A stretch of 64,000 bases of DNA from Paraburkholderia sartisoli (GTDB taxonomy: Bacteria > Pseudomonadota > Gammaproteobacteria > Burkholderiales > Burkholderiaceae), in the NCBI RefSeq assembly GCF_900107685.1, contig NZ_FNRQ01000008.1, positions 1-64,000 of the forward strand, in the 5' to 3' direction. The notes beneath the pieces were generated by a model that had not been told where the DNA came from, did not search any database, and worked only from the letters and a program-made list of their open reading frames with translations. A program made the position numbers and the translations under genes. Positions 17,997 through 26,173 of the stretch are shown here, piece by piece; positions within the stretch are counted from its first letter, which is position 1, and the number at the start of each line of letters is the position of its first letter.

Positions 17997-18905
17997 CTAG
18001 AGACGTTCGGCCTTCGACCCAGGATTGTCGGCAATCTGGTGTTGTTCTCCCAACCGCAGAAAATTCATCAACTCGCCGACGATCGCTTCGGGAGCGTCTT
18101 CCTGCATCAAATGCCCCGAGCCAGAAACCCGCGTAAAGCGTGCTCCAGGGATCATCTCCGAGAGTTCCACGCCTCGATCGACTGGAATCCACTGATCCTC
18201 CTCGCCCCACAAGATGGAAACCGGGCAGCGAAGTTGTCCGTAGCGCGGTTGGACCTCATCGGTATAGCGCTGGTCCATCTGGGCGATTTGCCTGTAGAAC
18301 GCCGCCTGGCCAGGTTCGCCAATCCATGGCGATGTGTAGATACGCAATGCATCTGCCGCGAGCGCACGGTTCGCAGCGCTCTGTAGATATGCGGTGATCA
18401 TCGCCTCATGAATGTATGCGGGCACGTTTGCGAACGCGGCCTCGTGCGCGCGCACATGACGAACAAACGCTGAGCCCCATGGAGCAACCGCCACTGGATC
18501 AATCAGAAGCAGGGACCGATACTCGCATCGGTCCAGCAACGCTGCCCTGATCGCTGTGGCGCCGCCGAAATCGTGGGCAACGACGTCGGGCGACTCGAGC
18601 CGCCAATGCTTGAGCAACGCCGCAAACAGGCGATTCTGGACGCCCAGTGAGACATCCTGATCCGCGCGCTGCTCTGACATTCCATAACCAAGGAGATCGA
18701 AGTAGAAGACCCGTCGGAAGCGAGCTGCGATCGGCGCGACGCGGCGCCAGACCTGCGAAGAAAACGGCGTTCCATGTATCAGTACCAGCGGCTCGCCCGT
18801 GCCGATCACGCCATAGCGTACCGACTGACCATCGAAGTCAAAAGAATGCGCCAAAGGTAGCGCTCGAGAAACCAGCTGCCGGGATGCCCGCGAAGTATCC
18901 GCCAT
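17997..18905 (-). CDS. Alpha/beta-hydrolase with an Asp nucleophile
   Basis: A 302-residue hydrolase. The oxyanion motif is LIHGTPFSS. The nucleophile elbow is VVAHDFGGATA, where Asp is the likely nucleophile as in haloalkane dehalogenases and epoxide hydrolases. The acid lies in WGEEDQWIP and the His in SGSGHLMQED. These points place it near the dehalogenase/epoxide hydrolase branch, but the substrate is unknown. ATG 18905 was chosen because GAGGCG precedes it. A further upstream ATG would add 12 residues. It is divergent from the CGNR regulator gene 75 bases away. Confidence 0.88.
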   Translation of the reverse strand: MADTSRASRQLVSRALPLAHSFDFDGQSVRYGVIGTGEPLVLIHGTPFSSQVWRRVAPIAARFRRVFYFDLLGYGMSEQRADQDVSLGVQNRLFAALLKHWRLESPDVVAHDFGGATAIRAALLDRCEYRSLLLIDPVAVAPWGSAFVRHVRAHEAAFANVPAYIHEAMITAYLQSAANRALAADALRIYTSPWIGEPGQAAFYRQIAQMDQRYTDEVQPRYGQLRCPVSILWGEEDQWIPVDRGVELSEMIPGARFTRVSGSGHLMQEDAPEAIVGELMNFLRLGEQHQIADNPGSKAERL

Positions 18906-18980
18906 GAATCGCCTCGTGGATTGGACTGTAGCGAGGAACAAGCATAAAACTAACCACCAAACTCACGCAAGGAGGTTATT

Positions 18981-19592
18981 TTGGGTGTAAAAGAATCACG
19001 TTTGCACGCAGACACCGGTGTGGGCGGTCACCTTGTCCTTGACTTTATGAATACGTGCGGCGGCGCGGGTAAGGTGCGTGACGTCGAGCGACTGGTCGAC
19101 TGGCAAGACGCCATCGGCTGGGCAACGGCGAGCGGAGTCGTTGATCCGGCTGACAGCCGTCTGATCGAGAAGACGCGGTCGGGCTCAGGGCACCTTCTGA
19201 AAGAGTTGACCGGACTCCGGGAAGCCATGCATGCAGTGTTCTCTGCGATCGCCGGCGGCGTCCCGCCTCCGGAGACAGCCCGGCTGAGGCTGGAACGCGA
19301 TATCGTCAAGGCAATGAGCCACTCGACGATGTGCTTCGAAGGACAAGCACCCATGCGCTGGACGGTATGCCCCGAGAAGGCGGGTAGCGCGCTCATCAAG
19401 GACCGACTTGCTATCGCCGCAAGCGAACTGCTTTCGCAGCCGGTCCTTGCGAATGTCCGGGCGTGTGCCGCGTGCTCGTGGTTGTTCCTCGATCTCTCGC
19501 GCAGCAGGTCCCGACGATGGTGCTCAATGGCCACTTGTGGGAATCGCGCAAAGGCGCAACGCCACTACCATGCGATGAAAGCGACACCTTAA
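18981..19592 (+). CDS. CGNR zinc-finger (ABATE domain) regulator
   Basis: A 203-residue protein. The N-terminal ABATE domain starts near GGHLVLDFMNT. The C-terminal CGNR zinc finger reads CAACSWLFLD, then RRWCSMATCGNRAKAQRHY, with four Cys for zinc. The family are presumed transcription regulators of stress or detoxification genes. The start appears to be TTG 18981, since GGAGG lies at 18971-18975 with a 5-base spacer and no ATG fits. Its divergent partner, the Asp-type alpha/beta-hydrolase, is the likely target. Confidence 0.88.
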   Translation: MGVKESRLHADTGVGGHLVLDFMNTCGGAGKVRDVERLVDWQDAIGWATASGVVDPADSRLIEKTRSGSGHLLKELTGLREAMHAVFSAIAGGVPPPETARLRLERDIVKAMSHSTMCFEGQAPMRWTVCPEKAGSALIKDRLAIAASELLSQPVLANVRACAACSWLFLDLSRSRSRRWCSMATCGNRAKAQRHYHAMKATP

Positions 19593-19770
19593 ACGGCAGT
19601 CCAGACACGATGTACTATTTCACCATGCCGCGTTGTTGCCCGGTCTCGACGGCACGCAGATCTGACGTATCCTCGACGAAGACGGCAAGCTGGTTAAACG
19701 GCCTGGAAGCCACTCCAACCATATCCATGATGGCGCCGGCCCAGTCAACGGCATCGATGGGAAATGCATC

Positions 19771-20172
19771 ATGTCAACTGAGTGGAAGCGCCGCGTCAGA
19801 CTGTTTATCCAGCGTTTCTGGCAGCCGACCAGTGCTTGCATGACCTGCATGCCCGGGAGTTGGGGCAACGTCATGAGCCTCGCCCACTGGACGATCGCAC
19901 TCCATACCGGTCTGCTCACCGGCCTCCTGGCCGTATTGTTGACTTTCACGCCTGCAGCGAAGCTTTACGGGCATCGATTCGGCAATGCGCTGGTCGTCGG
20001 CATTCTGACAGCAACAGGCGACGCCTACTCGCATGCGAGCCATTACCGCATCCCCTATGTCGAACACATCGCGACGGGCGCTATTTCAGCTCTCTTGACG
20101 CTGGCCGCCTCCTATCTCTTCGAAGACCGCGCACGACGCCTTCGGGCGGCATGGGCTCGGGTTTTCGGATAG
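19771..20172 (+). CDS. Small conserved-looking membrane protein of unknown function
   Basis: A 133-residue protein with an N-terminal basic segment, a CMTC pair near residue 23, and about three membrane helices (TIALHTGLLTGLLAVLLTF, ALVVGILTATGDAYS, and a helix before SYLFEDRARR). The C-terminus is basic. The even distribution of hydrophobic segments supports a real gene, but I do not recognise the family. The 178 bases before it hold no gene. The same frame is open upstream only after a stop near 19693. Confidence 0.6.
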   Translation: MSTEWKRRVRLFIQRFWQPTSACMTCMPGSWGNVMSLAHWTIALHTGLLTGLLAVLLTFTPAAKLYGHRFGNALVVGILTATGDAYSHASHYRIPYVEHIATGAISALLTLAASYLFEDRARRLRAAWARVFG

Positions 20173-20412
20173 CTTGTCGGCTGACCTTCTGAACCCTCCT
20201 GGTTGCGCTGAAAGAGGCTTCCCGCTCCTGGTGCGCATCATGGCTGGGGAGCGTTGCGGGCCATCATTCATGGGGCCGTCCGGGAATGTCTTCCGGCGAA
20301 CACGCGATCGGCAGTGAGAATTATCCAGGCCGTGGCTGGCGTGGTGTCGTCAAAGTCTCGTTGGGCTGCAGGGACAATCGCGTGGTCGTGCGCATCGCCC
20401 GACAGGCGCGCA

Positions 20413-20967
20413 TTAGTCCAGAGCCGCTCGCGTTTCACGAAGAATCTCTTCTGACAGTTCAGGGTTATCAACCGCGCGAGCCAAAATGAGGGCTCCCACG
20501 ATGCTCGAAAGCGTATGAACCGCATGGCGACGGGCATTTTTCTTTTTTGCCTTTGCAAGTGATTCAGTGAAGCCCTTGAGCATACCCTCCACATGCTGCG
20601 TGAATGCGGGTCGAGCCGCGGGTTCACGCGCAATCTCACCCGCCAATCCTGCCATCACGCATCCGTTTCCCCTGTCGTCGCGATGTTGCCCGGTGAGATA
20701 TCCATCAACGTATAGAGCCGTTGGCTCACCCGAAGCCGCACCTTCCCTCATGGAATCGAGCGCTTTGGCCGATGCGTCTTCGATGCTCTTCGAGATCAGA
20801 TCTTCTTTTGACTCGAAATGATTGTAGAAGGCTCCGTGTGTAAGACCGGTTGCCTTCATGATTTCGCTTACGCTGACCCCGGAAAATCCGCGTTCGCGAA
20901 ACAGAATGGAAGCTTGTTCGAGGATGCGGGCATGCTTCTCTGCCGTCTCCTCTGGCGGGTAACGCAT
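20413..20967 (-). CDS. TetR-family transcriptional regulator
   Basis: A 184-residue repressor. The helix-turn-helix is in ILEQASILFRERGFSGVSVS through THGAFYNHFESKEDLI. The C-terminal domain has GNGCVMAGLAGEI, seen in the subgroup that controls quinone or electrophile reductases. ATG 20967 was chosen because TCGGAGGAC lies directly upstream. It is divergent from the NmrA-like gene at 21178. The 210-base region between them holds an exact inverted repeat, its likely operator. Confidence 0.92.
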   Translation of the reverse strand: MRYPPEETAEKHARILEQASILFRERGFSGVSVSEIMKATGLTHGAFYNHFESKEDLISKSIEDASAKALDSMREGAASGEPTALYVDGYLTGQHRDDRGNGCVMAGLAGEIAREPAARPAFTQHVEGMLKGFTESLAKAKKKNARRHAVHTLSSIVGALILARAVDNPELSEEILRETRAALD

Positions 20968-21017
20968 ACGTCCTCCGAACACTGACAAGAAAATAGTTGA
21001 CGCCAAACAGTATAACC

Positions 21018-21044
21018 ATCATGCTTCGCAAACGAAAGCATGAT
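21018..21044. promoter_or_regulatory. Putative TetR operator (inverted repeat)
   Basis: ATCATGCTT (21018-21026) and AAGCATGAT (21036-21044) are exact 9-bp inverted arms around a 9-base spacer, 51 bases upstream of the TetR start and 134 bases before the NmrA-like gene. The palindrome ATGATCAT at 21105-21112 lies nearer the second gene. The symmetry and divergent position fit a TetR-family operator. Confidence 0.5.
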
Positions 21045-21177
21045 GACCGTCATGTTTGACGGGTTGCATTTCAGGGCTCCCGTCTATGCATGTCTTATAA
21101 CATGATGATCATACTGCTTCGCCTGTGGTCACGGCGCGCGAGCTTTGGCCTGGTTTCCTTAATCTCCGGAGGTCTAT

Positions 21178-22041
21178 ATGAAGAAGTTTCTCGTCACGGG
21201 TTCCACTGGCGCTACGGGCGCTCCCACTGTTCGCTTTCTGCGGGCACACGGCCACAACGTCATGGCTTTCGTTCGCCGTGAAGACGACCGCTCCGAGGCG
21301 CTGAAGGAACTCGGCGCGGAAATCGTGACCGGCGACATGCTGAAGATCGAAGATGTCCGCCGCGCGATGAACGGTGTCGACGGCGCCTACTTCTGCTATC
21401 CGCTGACTCAGGGCGCGGTAGAAGCAACGGCGATCTTCGCTCAGGCAGCAAGCGAGCACAACGTGAAGCAGATCGTGTACATGTCGCAACGACAGTCGCG
21501 CCCGCACGCACGCAGCCCGGCAACGATGAATCACTGGCTTTCGGAGCAGATCCTCGACCGCTCGGGCGTTCCGACCGCGCATCTTCGGGTCAACTTCTTT
21601 TCAGAATGGATGTTGTACGCGGCGGCTGAGATTCGCGCCGGCCGCTATCTGACCCCGTTCGACCCGGAGAGCCGCTTCGCGCCCATCGCCGCAGTCGATA
21701 TCGCACGTGTCGTTGTAAAGATTCTTGAGAAGCCCGAAGCGTTCGGTAGCAGGGTCATTCCGGTCACGGGCCCGGTTGAAGTCAGCCACATCGAACTCAC
21801 GGGCATTCTCGCGAGGACGCTCGGAAAGGAGGTGCGCTTCGAGCAGGTCGCGCCGGACGAATTCGTAAAGGTCCTTGGCCTGGACGGCGATCCTTCGTTC
21901 GCAGCCCACTTCACGGCGGTCAAGGTCGATCAACAGGAACAGCTGCTTGCCGGCGTCGACAGCAGCGCGGCAGAAATCGTCGGTCAGCCGCTGATGACGC
22001 CCGGGCAGTTCATAGAAGCGCATCGCGATCTCCTGGCGTAG
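21178..22041 (+). CDS. NmrA-like NAD(P)-binding oxidoreductase
   Basis: A 287-residue atypical SDR. The N-terminal loop is TGSTGATGAPTV (GxTGxxG), followed by VMAFVRREDDRSE, EIVTGDMLKIEDVRRAM and GVDGAYFCYP. The C-terminal half resembles NAD(P)H:quinone oxidoreductase-type NmrA proteins. TCCGGAGGTCTAT precedes the ATG, a strong site. It is the presumed target of the divergent TetR repressor. It is distinct in sequence from the NmrA gene at 13943. Confidence 0.88.
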   Translation: MKKFLVTGSTGATGAPTVRFLRAHGHNVMAFVRREDDRSEALKELGAEIVTGDMLKIEDVRRAMNGVDGAYFCYPLTQGAVEATAIFAQAASEHNVKQIVYMSQRQSRPHARSPATMNHWLSEQILDRSGVPTAHLRVNFFSEWMLYAAAEIRAGRYLTPFDPESRFAPIAAVDIARVVVKILEKPEAFGSRVIPVTGPVEVSHIELTGILARTLGKEVRFEQVAPDEFVKVLGLDGDPSFAAHFTAVKVDQQEQLLAGVDSSAAEIVGQPLMTPGQFIEAHRDLLA

Positions 22042-22361
22042 ATGTCACTACGCCCTCAGACGACCGGGGTGGCTACCGCGTCGTCATGAGCTGGACGAGC
22101 GTTATCCGTGGGAGGATGCAGGCATTTGTGGGAGGGCGTCTTCCCGGATCGAATGACCGGGCGCGAGGTGTGCGGCGAATGTGTTCCGCTCATTGAACCC
22201 GCCGCGCAAACATGTCGAGACATGGTGCGCACGGATGCCCGTTCGGAACAGGAAAGCGGCCGTTGCGGACTGGGTGACCCGAAAGACGGCAACGGATCGA
22301 TACCGGTCCGCTTCGATCAGTCACACCGGGCCACAACCACTGCTTCAACCCACCCGGACGA
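22042..22361. other. Gene-free stretch before an MFS remnant
   Basis: About 320 bases with no recognisable coding content on either strand. If the MFS remnant downstream was once whole, most of its 5' part has been replaced by this sequence. Confidence 0.4.
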
Positions 22362-22649
22362 ATGGTCGGCAATCCGACAGCAGGCCTTGTCGACAACAGC
22401 ACCTCTACCGTCCTGTATGGGACAGTGCCGGACCTGGCGTCCGTAGCGGGTACTGAGCGGGCATTCGCGCTGTTTTATCCCGGCACCATCGCGTCGGGCG
22501 CGATCTCGCCGGTGATCTATGGATTTCCCGGCGACTGGATCGGCATACACGGCGCTACGTTCGCCACGACTCCGACGACGCTCCCCGTCTTCCCGCGGGA
22601 AATTGCACTGCGCGCGTATCTGGCACCCGAGGAGAAAACGCGAGCATAG
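22362..22649 (+). pseudogene. C-terminal remnant of an MFS transporter
   Basis: A 95-codon frame whose peptide matches the last helices of major-facilitator proteins: VLYGTVPDLASV, then GTERAFALFYPGTIASGAIS, then PVIYGFPGDWIGIHGA and a final hydrophobic segment before ALRAYLAPEEK. Pro substitutions (YPGT, GFPGD) in what should be membrane helices, and the lack of the first ten or so helices, show decay. No ribosome site precedes it. Confidence 0.65.
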
Positions 22650-22696
22650 GCCGCACGGCCCTGCGAAATCGTTAGCGGTCAGCACTGTGAGGACCT

Positions 22697-23086
22697 TCAG
22701 TTCTCGCAGTGCAAATCCTGTTTCGGCACAACAATGATCACCGGGTATGTCCCCCGGTCGAGTTCGACGCGCGCGACTACGGCGATCGTCGCGCTGTCCG
22801 CGTCGTCATACACGCTGGCCTGTTCATGTTTAAGCGTTGTGATGCCGGTACAGGCTGACGCGCGCCCCTCGTCGGAGATGTGGCACTGGATCGGGTTGTC
22901 CGCAAGGTAGCGATATTTGTCCCTGTCGGGGGTCGCAAGATATTCACGAACGCTCTGCGCCGATCCACCGACGCCAGTGACATACCCCATCGCGCACTGC
23001 TGCCTGGATGGATCGCTGCCGCCGGATGTCTGGGCGTTCGCGGTTGCGGCGACCACTGCGAGTGTCAATGCAAGAAGATGTCTCAT
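22697..23086 (-). CDS. Secreted small protein of unknown function
   Basis: A 129-residue protein with the signal peptide MRHLLALTLAVVAATANA and a likely cut before QTSGG. The mature part has four Cys (SRQQCAMG, NPIQCHIS, ASACTGI, DLHCEN), suggesting two disulphide bonds in the periplasm. No family is recognised. GTG 23098, four codons upstream, is an alternative start. Confidence 0.65.
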   Translation of the reverse strand: MRHLLALTLAVVAATANAQTSGGSDPSRQQCAMGYVTGVGGSAQSVREYLATPDRDKYRYLADNPIQCHISDEGRASACTGITTLKHEQASVYDDADSATIAVVARVELDRGTYPVIIVVPKQDLHCEN

Positions 23087-23356
23087 GGTGCTAATCACGG
23101 TTTCCGGATCGAAGTGCTGAATTGTAAAGGCACTCGGCCCATGGGGTCGGACAACCGAAGAACGGCTGCTATCGCGAGACTCGAACCACCGCTATACCCC
23201 CAGTTCAGGCAACGCCAGCACGAGAAAGCCGACGACACTCGCGGTAGCAGTGCAGCACGACGATTACATCCCATGTAATTGGCGGGCCGCGCAACCGCCC
23301 CTACTCTCTGGTTGTCGCGTCATCAATCCGGTGGCGCTCACCACCAGGGAAATATC

Positions 23357-23932
23357 ATGTCCAGCTACCCCGTTCACACGATCGAGTCCGCCCCCGCGCA
23401 ATCGAAGCCCGTGCTCCAGCAACTGCAACAGACGTTTGGCCTGATCCCGAACATCGCGGCCGCGATGGCCACTTCACCGGTGCTGATCAACGGGTTCATC
23501 GGCCTGTTCGAGCGCGTGCATGCGAGCAGTCTGACGGAGCCGCAAATCCAGACGCTGCTGCTGACCAACGCAGTCACGAACGCCAGCGAGTGGGCAGTCG
23601 CGTTTCACTCCGCGCTCGCATTGAAGCAAGGCGTGCATCCCGCCGATGTCGACGCAATCCGTCACGCCGGCCTGCCGGATGACGCCGGACTGGCCGCGCT
23701 GTCAACGCTCGCGCGCACGCTGATCGAAAAGCGCGGCCGCCTCGCTGAACCGGACCAGAAACGCTTCCTCGACGCGGGGTTCAGCGCCGAACAGATACTC
23801 GAGGTCATTGCCGTGGTTGCCGCCTCTACCATCACGAACTACACCGGCAGCGTGACCCGGCCGGCGCTCGAAGCGCCGTTCGAGGAATTCGTCTGGCATG
23901 CGCCGCACCCTGAGTCCGATATATTCAGCTAA
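23357..23932 (+). CDS. Carboxymuconolactone decarboxylase (AhpD-like) family protein without CxxC
   Basis: A 191-residue all-helical protein of the CMD/AhpD fold. LQQTFGLIPNIAAAMATSPV and EPQIQTLLLTNAVTNASEWA are typical of the family. Where AhpD-type proteins have CxxC followed by His (CEYCVAAH pattern), this one reads SEWAVAFH: both Cys are replaced but the His is kept. A thiol-redox activity is therefore unlikely. CAGGGAAATATC precedes ATG 23357. It lies 23 bases before an XRE-type regulator gene on the same strand, and the two are probably co-transcribed. Confidence 0.85.
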   Translation: MSSYPVHTIESAPAQSKPVLQQLQQTFGLIPNIAAAMATSPVLINGFIGLFERVHASSLTEPQIQTLLLTNAVTNASEWAVAFHSALALKQGVHPADVDAIRHAGLPDDAGLAALSTLARTLIEKRGRLAEPDQKRFLDAGFSAEQILEVIAVVAASTITNYTGSVTRPALEAPFEEFVWHAPHPESDIFS

Positions 23933-23955
23933 CTTGATTTGATCAGGAAAATCCG

Positions 23956-24801
23956 ATGAACGTCACCGGTCTCGATCTGAACGTGCCGCCGGGCGAACTG
24001 GGCGATTTGTTACGCTATTGGCGAGACGTGCGTGGCGTGAGTCAGCTCGATCTGTCGCTGGAGGCCGGTGTCTCGCAGCGCCAGATCAGCTTCATTGAAA
24101 GCGGACGCAGCGTGCCGGGCCGGCACACGATCCTGATCCTCGCGCAGACGCTCGACGTGCCGCTGCGCGAGCGCAACGCGCTGCTGCTCGCCGCCGGCTA
24201 CGCACCCATGTATTCGGAGGCACCGTGGAACGCACAGGAAATGCACAGCGTCATCCGAGCGCTCGAGCGGGTCGTTCGCCAGCACGAACCGTTTCCGGCG
24301 ATCGTGATGGACCGTCACTGGAACGTGCTGATGACCAACGATGCCGCGCCCCGCTTTTTCAACCACTTCATCGACATGGCTTCGCGCGAGGGACCGCGCA
24401 ACATGCTGCATCTGATCTTCGATCCGCAGGGTATGCGTCCGTTCGTGGCCGACTGGGACAACGTCTCGCGAAGCCTGTTGCAACGGGTGTATCGCGAATC
24501 GATCGGTCACATGATCGACGACGACACAAGGCGTCTGCTCGACGAGCTCCTGGCGTATCCCGATGTGCCGCGCGACTGGAAGGCACATCACGCGCCGTCC
24601 GCCACGCCCACGATGCCGGTCATTCCGCTTGGCTTTGTCAGCGAGGGCGTGGTGCTTCGTTATTTTTCGATGGTGACGAGCGTTGGAACACCGCAAACCG
24701 TTGCCGCGCAGGAACTGCGCCTGGAATGCATGTTCCCCGCCGATGATGCAACCGAAGCACGCCACCAGCAATTGTTCGCAACGCATTCAAAGGAACGCTG
24801 A
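23956..24801 (+). CDS. XRE-family regulator with MmyB-like ligand domain
   Basis: A 281-residue regulator. The N-terminal helix-turn-helix (about residues 15-72) includes GVSQLDLSLEAGVSQRQISF and ESGRSVPGRHT. The C-terminal PAS-like MmyB domain starts near EPFPAIVMDRHWNVLMTN and includes NMLHLIFDP. Streptomyces MmyB-type domains bind a fatty-acid-like ligand. It follows the AhpD-like gene closely and probably regulates it and perhaps the convergent MDR gene. Confidence 0.9.
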   Translation: MNVTGLDLNVPPGELGDLLRYWRDVRGVSQLDLSLEAGVSQRQISFIESGRSVPGRHTILILAQTLDVPLRERNALLLAAGYAPMYSEAPWNAQEMHSVIRALERVVRQHEPFPAIVMDRHWNVLMTNDAAPRFFNHFIDMASREGPRNMLHLIFDPQGMRPFVADWDNVSRSLLQRVYRESIGHMIDDDTRRLLDELLAYPDVPRDWKAHHAPSATPTMPVIPLGFVSEGVVLRYFSMVTSVGTPQTVAAQELRLECMFPADDATEARHQQLFATHSKER

Positions 24802-24908
24802 ACGGTTTGCCGACTGCAACCGGGTTGACCTGAAGAATCGAAGTCGCATATCGACCATGGCGACCGCGTATTGCCCGGCGGATCGAAAGCACTCGTGCGT
24901 GCTGTGCA

Positions 24909-25865
24909 TCAGACCGTAAACACAGTCCGTGCAGACGCTTCACCGGTCCATGCGCTTTCGACATCGGTCAGCGGCACGGCGTCGGCTTCGATCGAAAATC
25001 CGCCGCTCACGACCGCCTTCAGCAAGCCGCCGATCGCGCCGAGCAGCCGCTCGTTCGACACGCTGCCCAGCCCGCTGCCCATCATCTCCAGCCCCGAGCT
25101 GCGCAGAGCCGAGGCCGGAACATTGATCGTGTTGCCGGCCAGCGAGCCGATCTGCACGAAGCGGATCCGCGGCTCGGCTTCGCCGCTGTGTCCACCCAAG
25201 GCGCCCAGCAGACTTTCCGCGGACGGCCCGTACAGGTAATCCAGGATCACGTCCACGCGGTGACTTCGAATGGTGTCGCGGAACGTTTCGATGAGCGCGC
25301 CGGTGGGCGCATCGAGCGGAATCAGCACGTCGGCGCCCAGTGCGGCAAGGCCTTCGATACTCTTCGCGTTGCGCCCCGTCACGATCACCTTGTTCGCGCC
25401 GAGATGCCGCGCGATCTGGATCGCCAGCCGGCCGGAGACGCCGGTCGCGCCGTTGATCAGCACGTTCTCGCCGCGCTGGAAATGCGCGCGCTCGGTCAGC
25501 GCGGCCCACGACGACATGCCCGGATTGCCGATCGCCGCGGCCGTGACGTCATTGACGTCGTCCGGCACCGGCACGCAGTACGTTGTCTTCACGACCGTCG
25601 TTTGCGCCATCGCGCCGAATGGCCCGCGCGGAAACGCGAAGTACACGCGCCGCCCGTCCGGCAGGAGCCCCACGCCATCGACGCCCGGCACGAGCGGCAG
25701 TGTCTTCCCGCTGCTGTAGTGACGCCCGGACGCCTGGCTCTTCACGAGCTGGCTGAGCGCCGCCGCGCGGACCTGCACGAGCGTCTCGCCGGGTTCGGCA
25801 ACCGGATCGGCAAAGTCGCCGTAACGCGGCGACGCGTTGAAATCGTGAACGACCGCAGCTTTCAT
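24909..25865 (-). CDS. MDR-family zinc-free quinone oxidoreductase-like protein
   Basis: A 318-residue medium-chain dehydrogenase/reductase. The N-terminal GroES-like domain includes VPGVDGVGLLPDGRRVYFA. The Rossmann domain has NPGMSSWAALTERAHF, the cofactor loop LINGATGVSGRLAIQIARHL, VIVTGRN and VDVILDYLYG. The usual structural-zinc Cys cluster is absent, as in quinone oxidoreductases. It is convergent with the XRE gene. No substrate can be named. Confidence 0.9.
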   Translation of the reverse strand: MKAAVVHDFNASPRYGDFADPVAEPGETLVQVRAAALSQLVKSQASGRHYSSGKTLPLVPGVDGVGLLPDGRRVYFAFPRGPFGAMAQTTVVKTTYCVPVPDDVNDVTAAAIGNPGMSSWAALTERAHFQRGENVLINGATGVSGRLAIQIARHLGANKVIVTGRNAKSIEGLAALGADVLIPLDAPTGALIETFRDTIRSHRVDVILDYLYGPSAESLLGALGGHSGEAEPRIRFVQIGSLAGNTINVPASALRSSGLEMMGSGLGSVSNERLLGAIGGLLKAVVSGGFSIEADAVPLTDVESAWTGEASARTVFTV

Positions 25866-26090
25866 TTCAGGCTCCCTGATTCAAACGACGACCGGACGGC
25901 CTTGCGTCCACACCAAATGGACCGACTCTGCATTCTACGGAGTTCGCGCCGCCCACGCGCAGGATGGATTCTGGCTGGGGAGTGTCGCGACGAAGCCGGA
26001 TTGCGCCGACGCATCGTCGAGTCAAAAAGCGTCGTGCTGGAATGCGGGTGAAACGGATAACGGATAACCGACAAAGCAGGCACAAACAAA

Positions 26091-26133
26091 AACCGCCCGC
26101 AGCCCCTTAATCCTTAAAGGGCACCGGGCGGTT
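26091..26133 (-). terminator. Rho-independent terminator of the DUF1254 gene
   Basis: AACCGCCCG (26091-26099) pairs exactly with CGGGCGGTT (26125-26133), and the loop holds a second imperfect pairing (GCCCCTT with AAAGGGC). Read on the minus strand the stem runs into a TTTTTG tract, so it should end the DUF1254 transcript whose stop codon is at 26174. The rest of 25866-26173 appears to be plain intergenic sequence. Confidence 0.8.
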
Positions 26134-26173
26134 CAAACTTCCGTACACACGGAAGCCACCTTCAACGCATCGC

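Noticed and set aside
19610..19770. Plus-strand frame reading LPGLDGTQI, stop, RILDEDGKLVKRP
   Set aside because: It faintly recalls the N-terminus of a thiamine-diphosphate dehydrogenase E1 alpha subunit, but it is short, broken by a stop and too weak to call even as a remnant.
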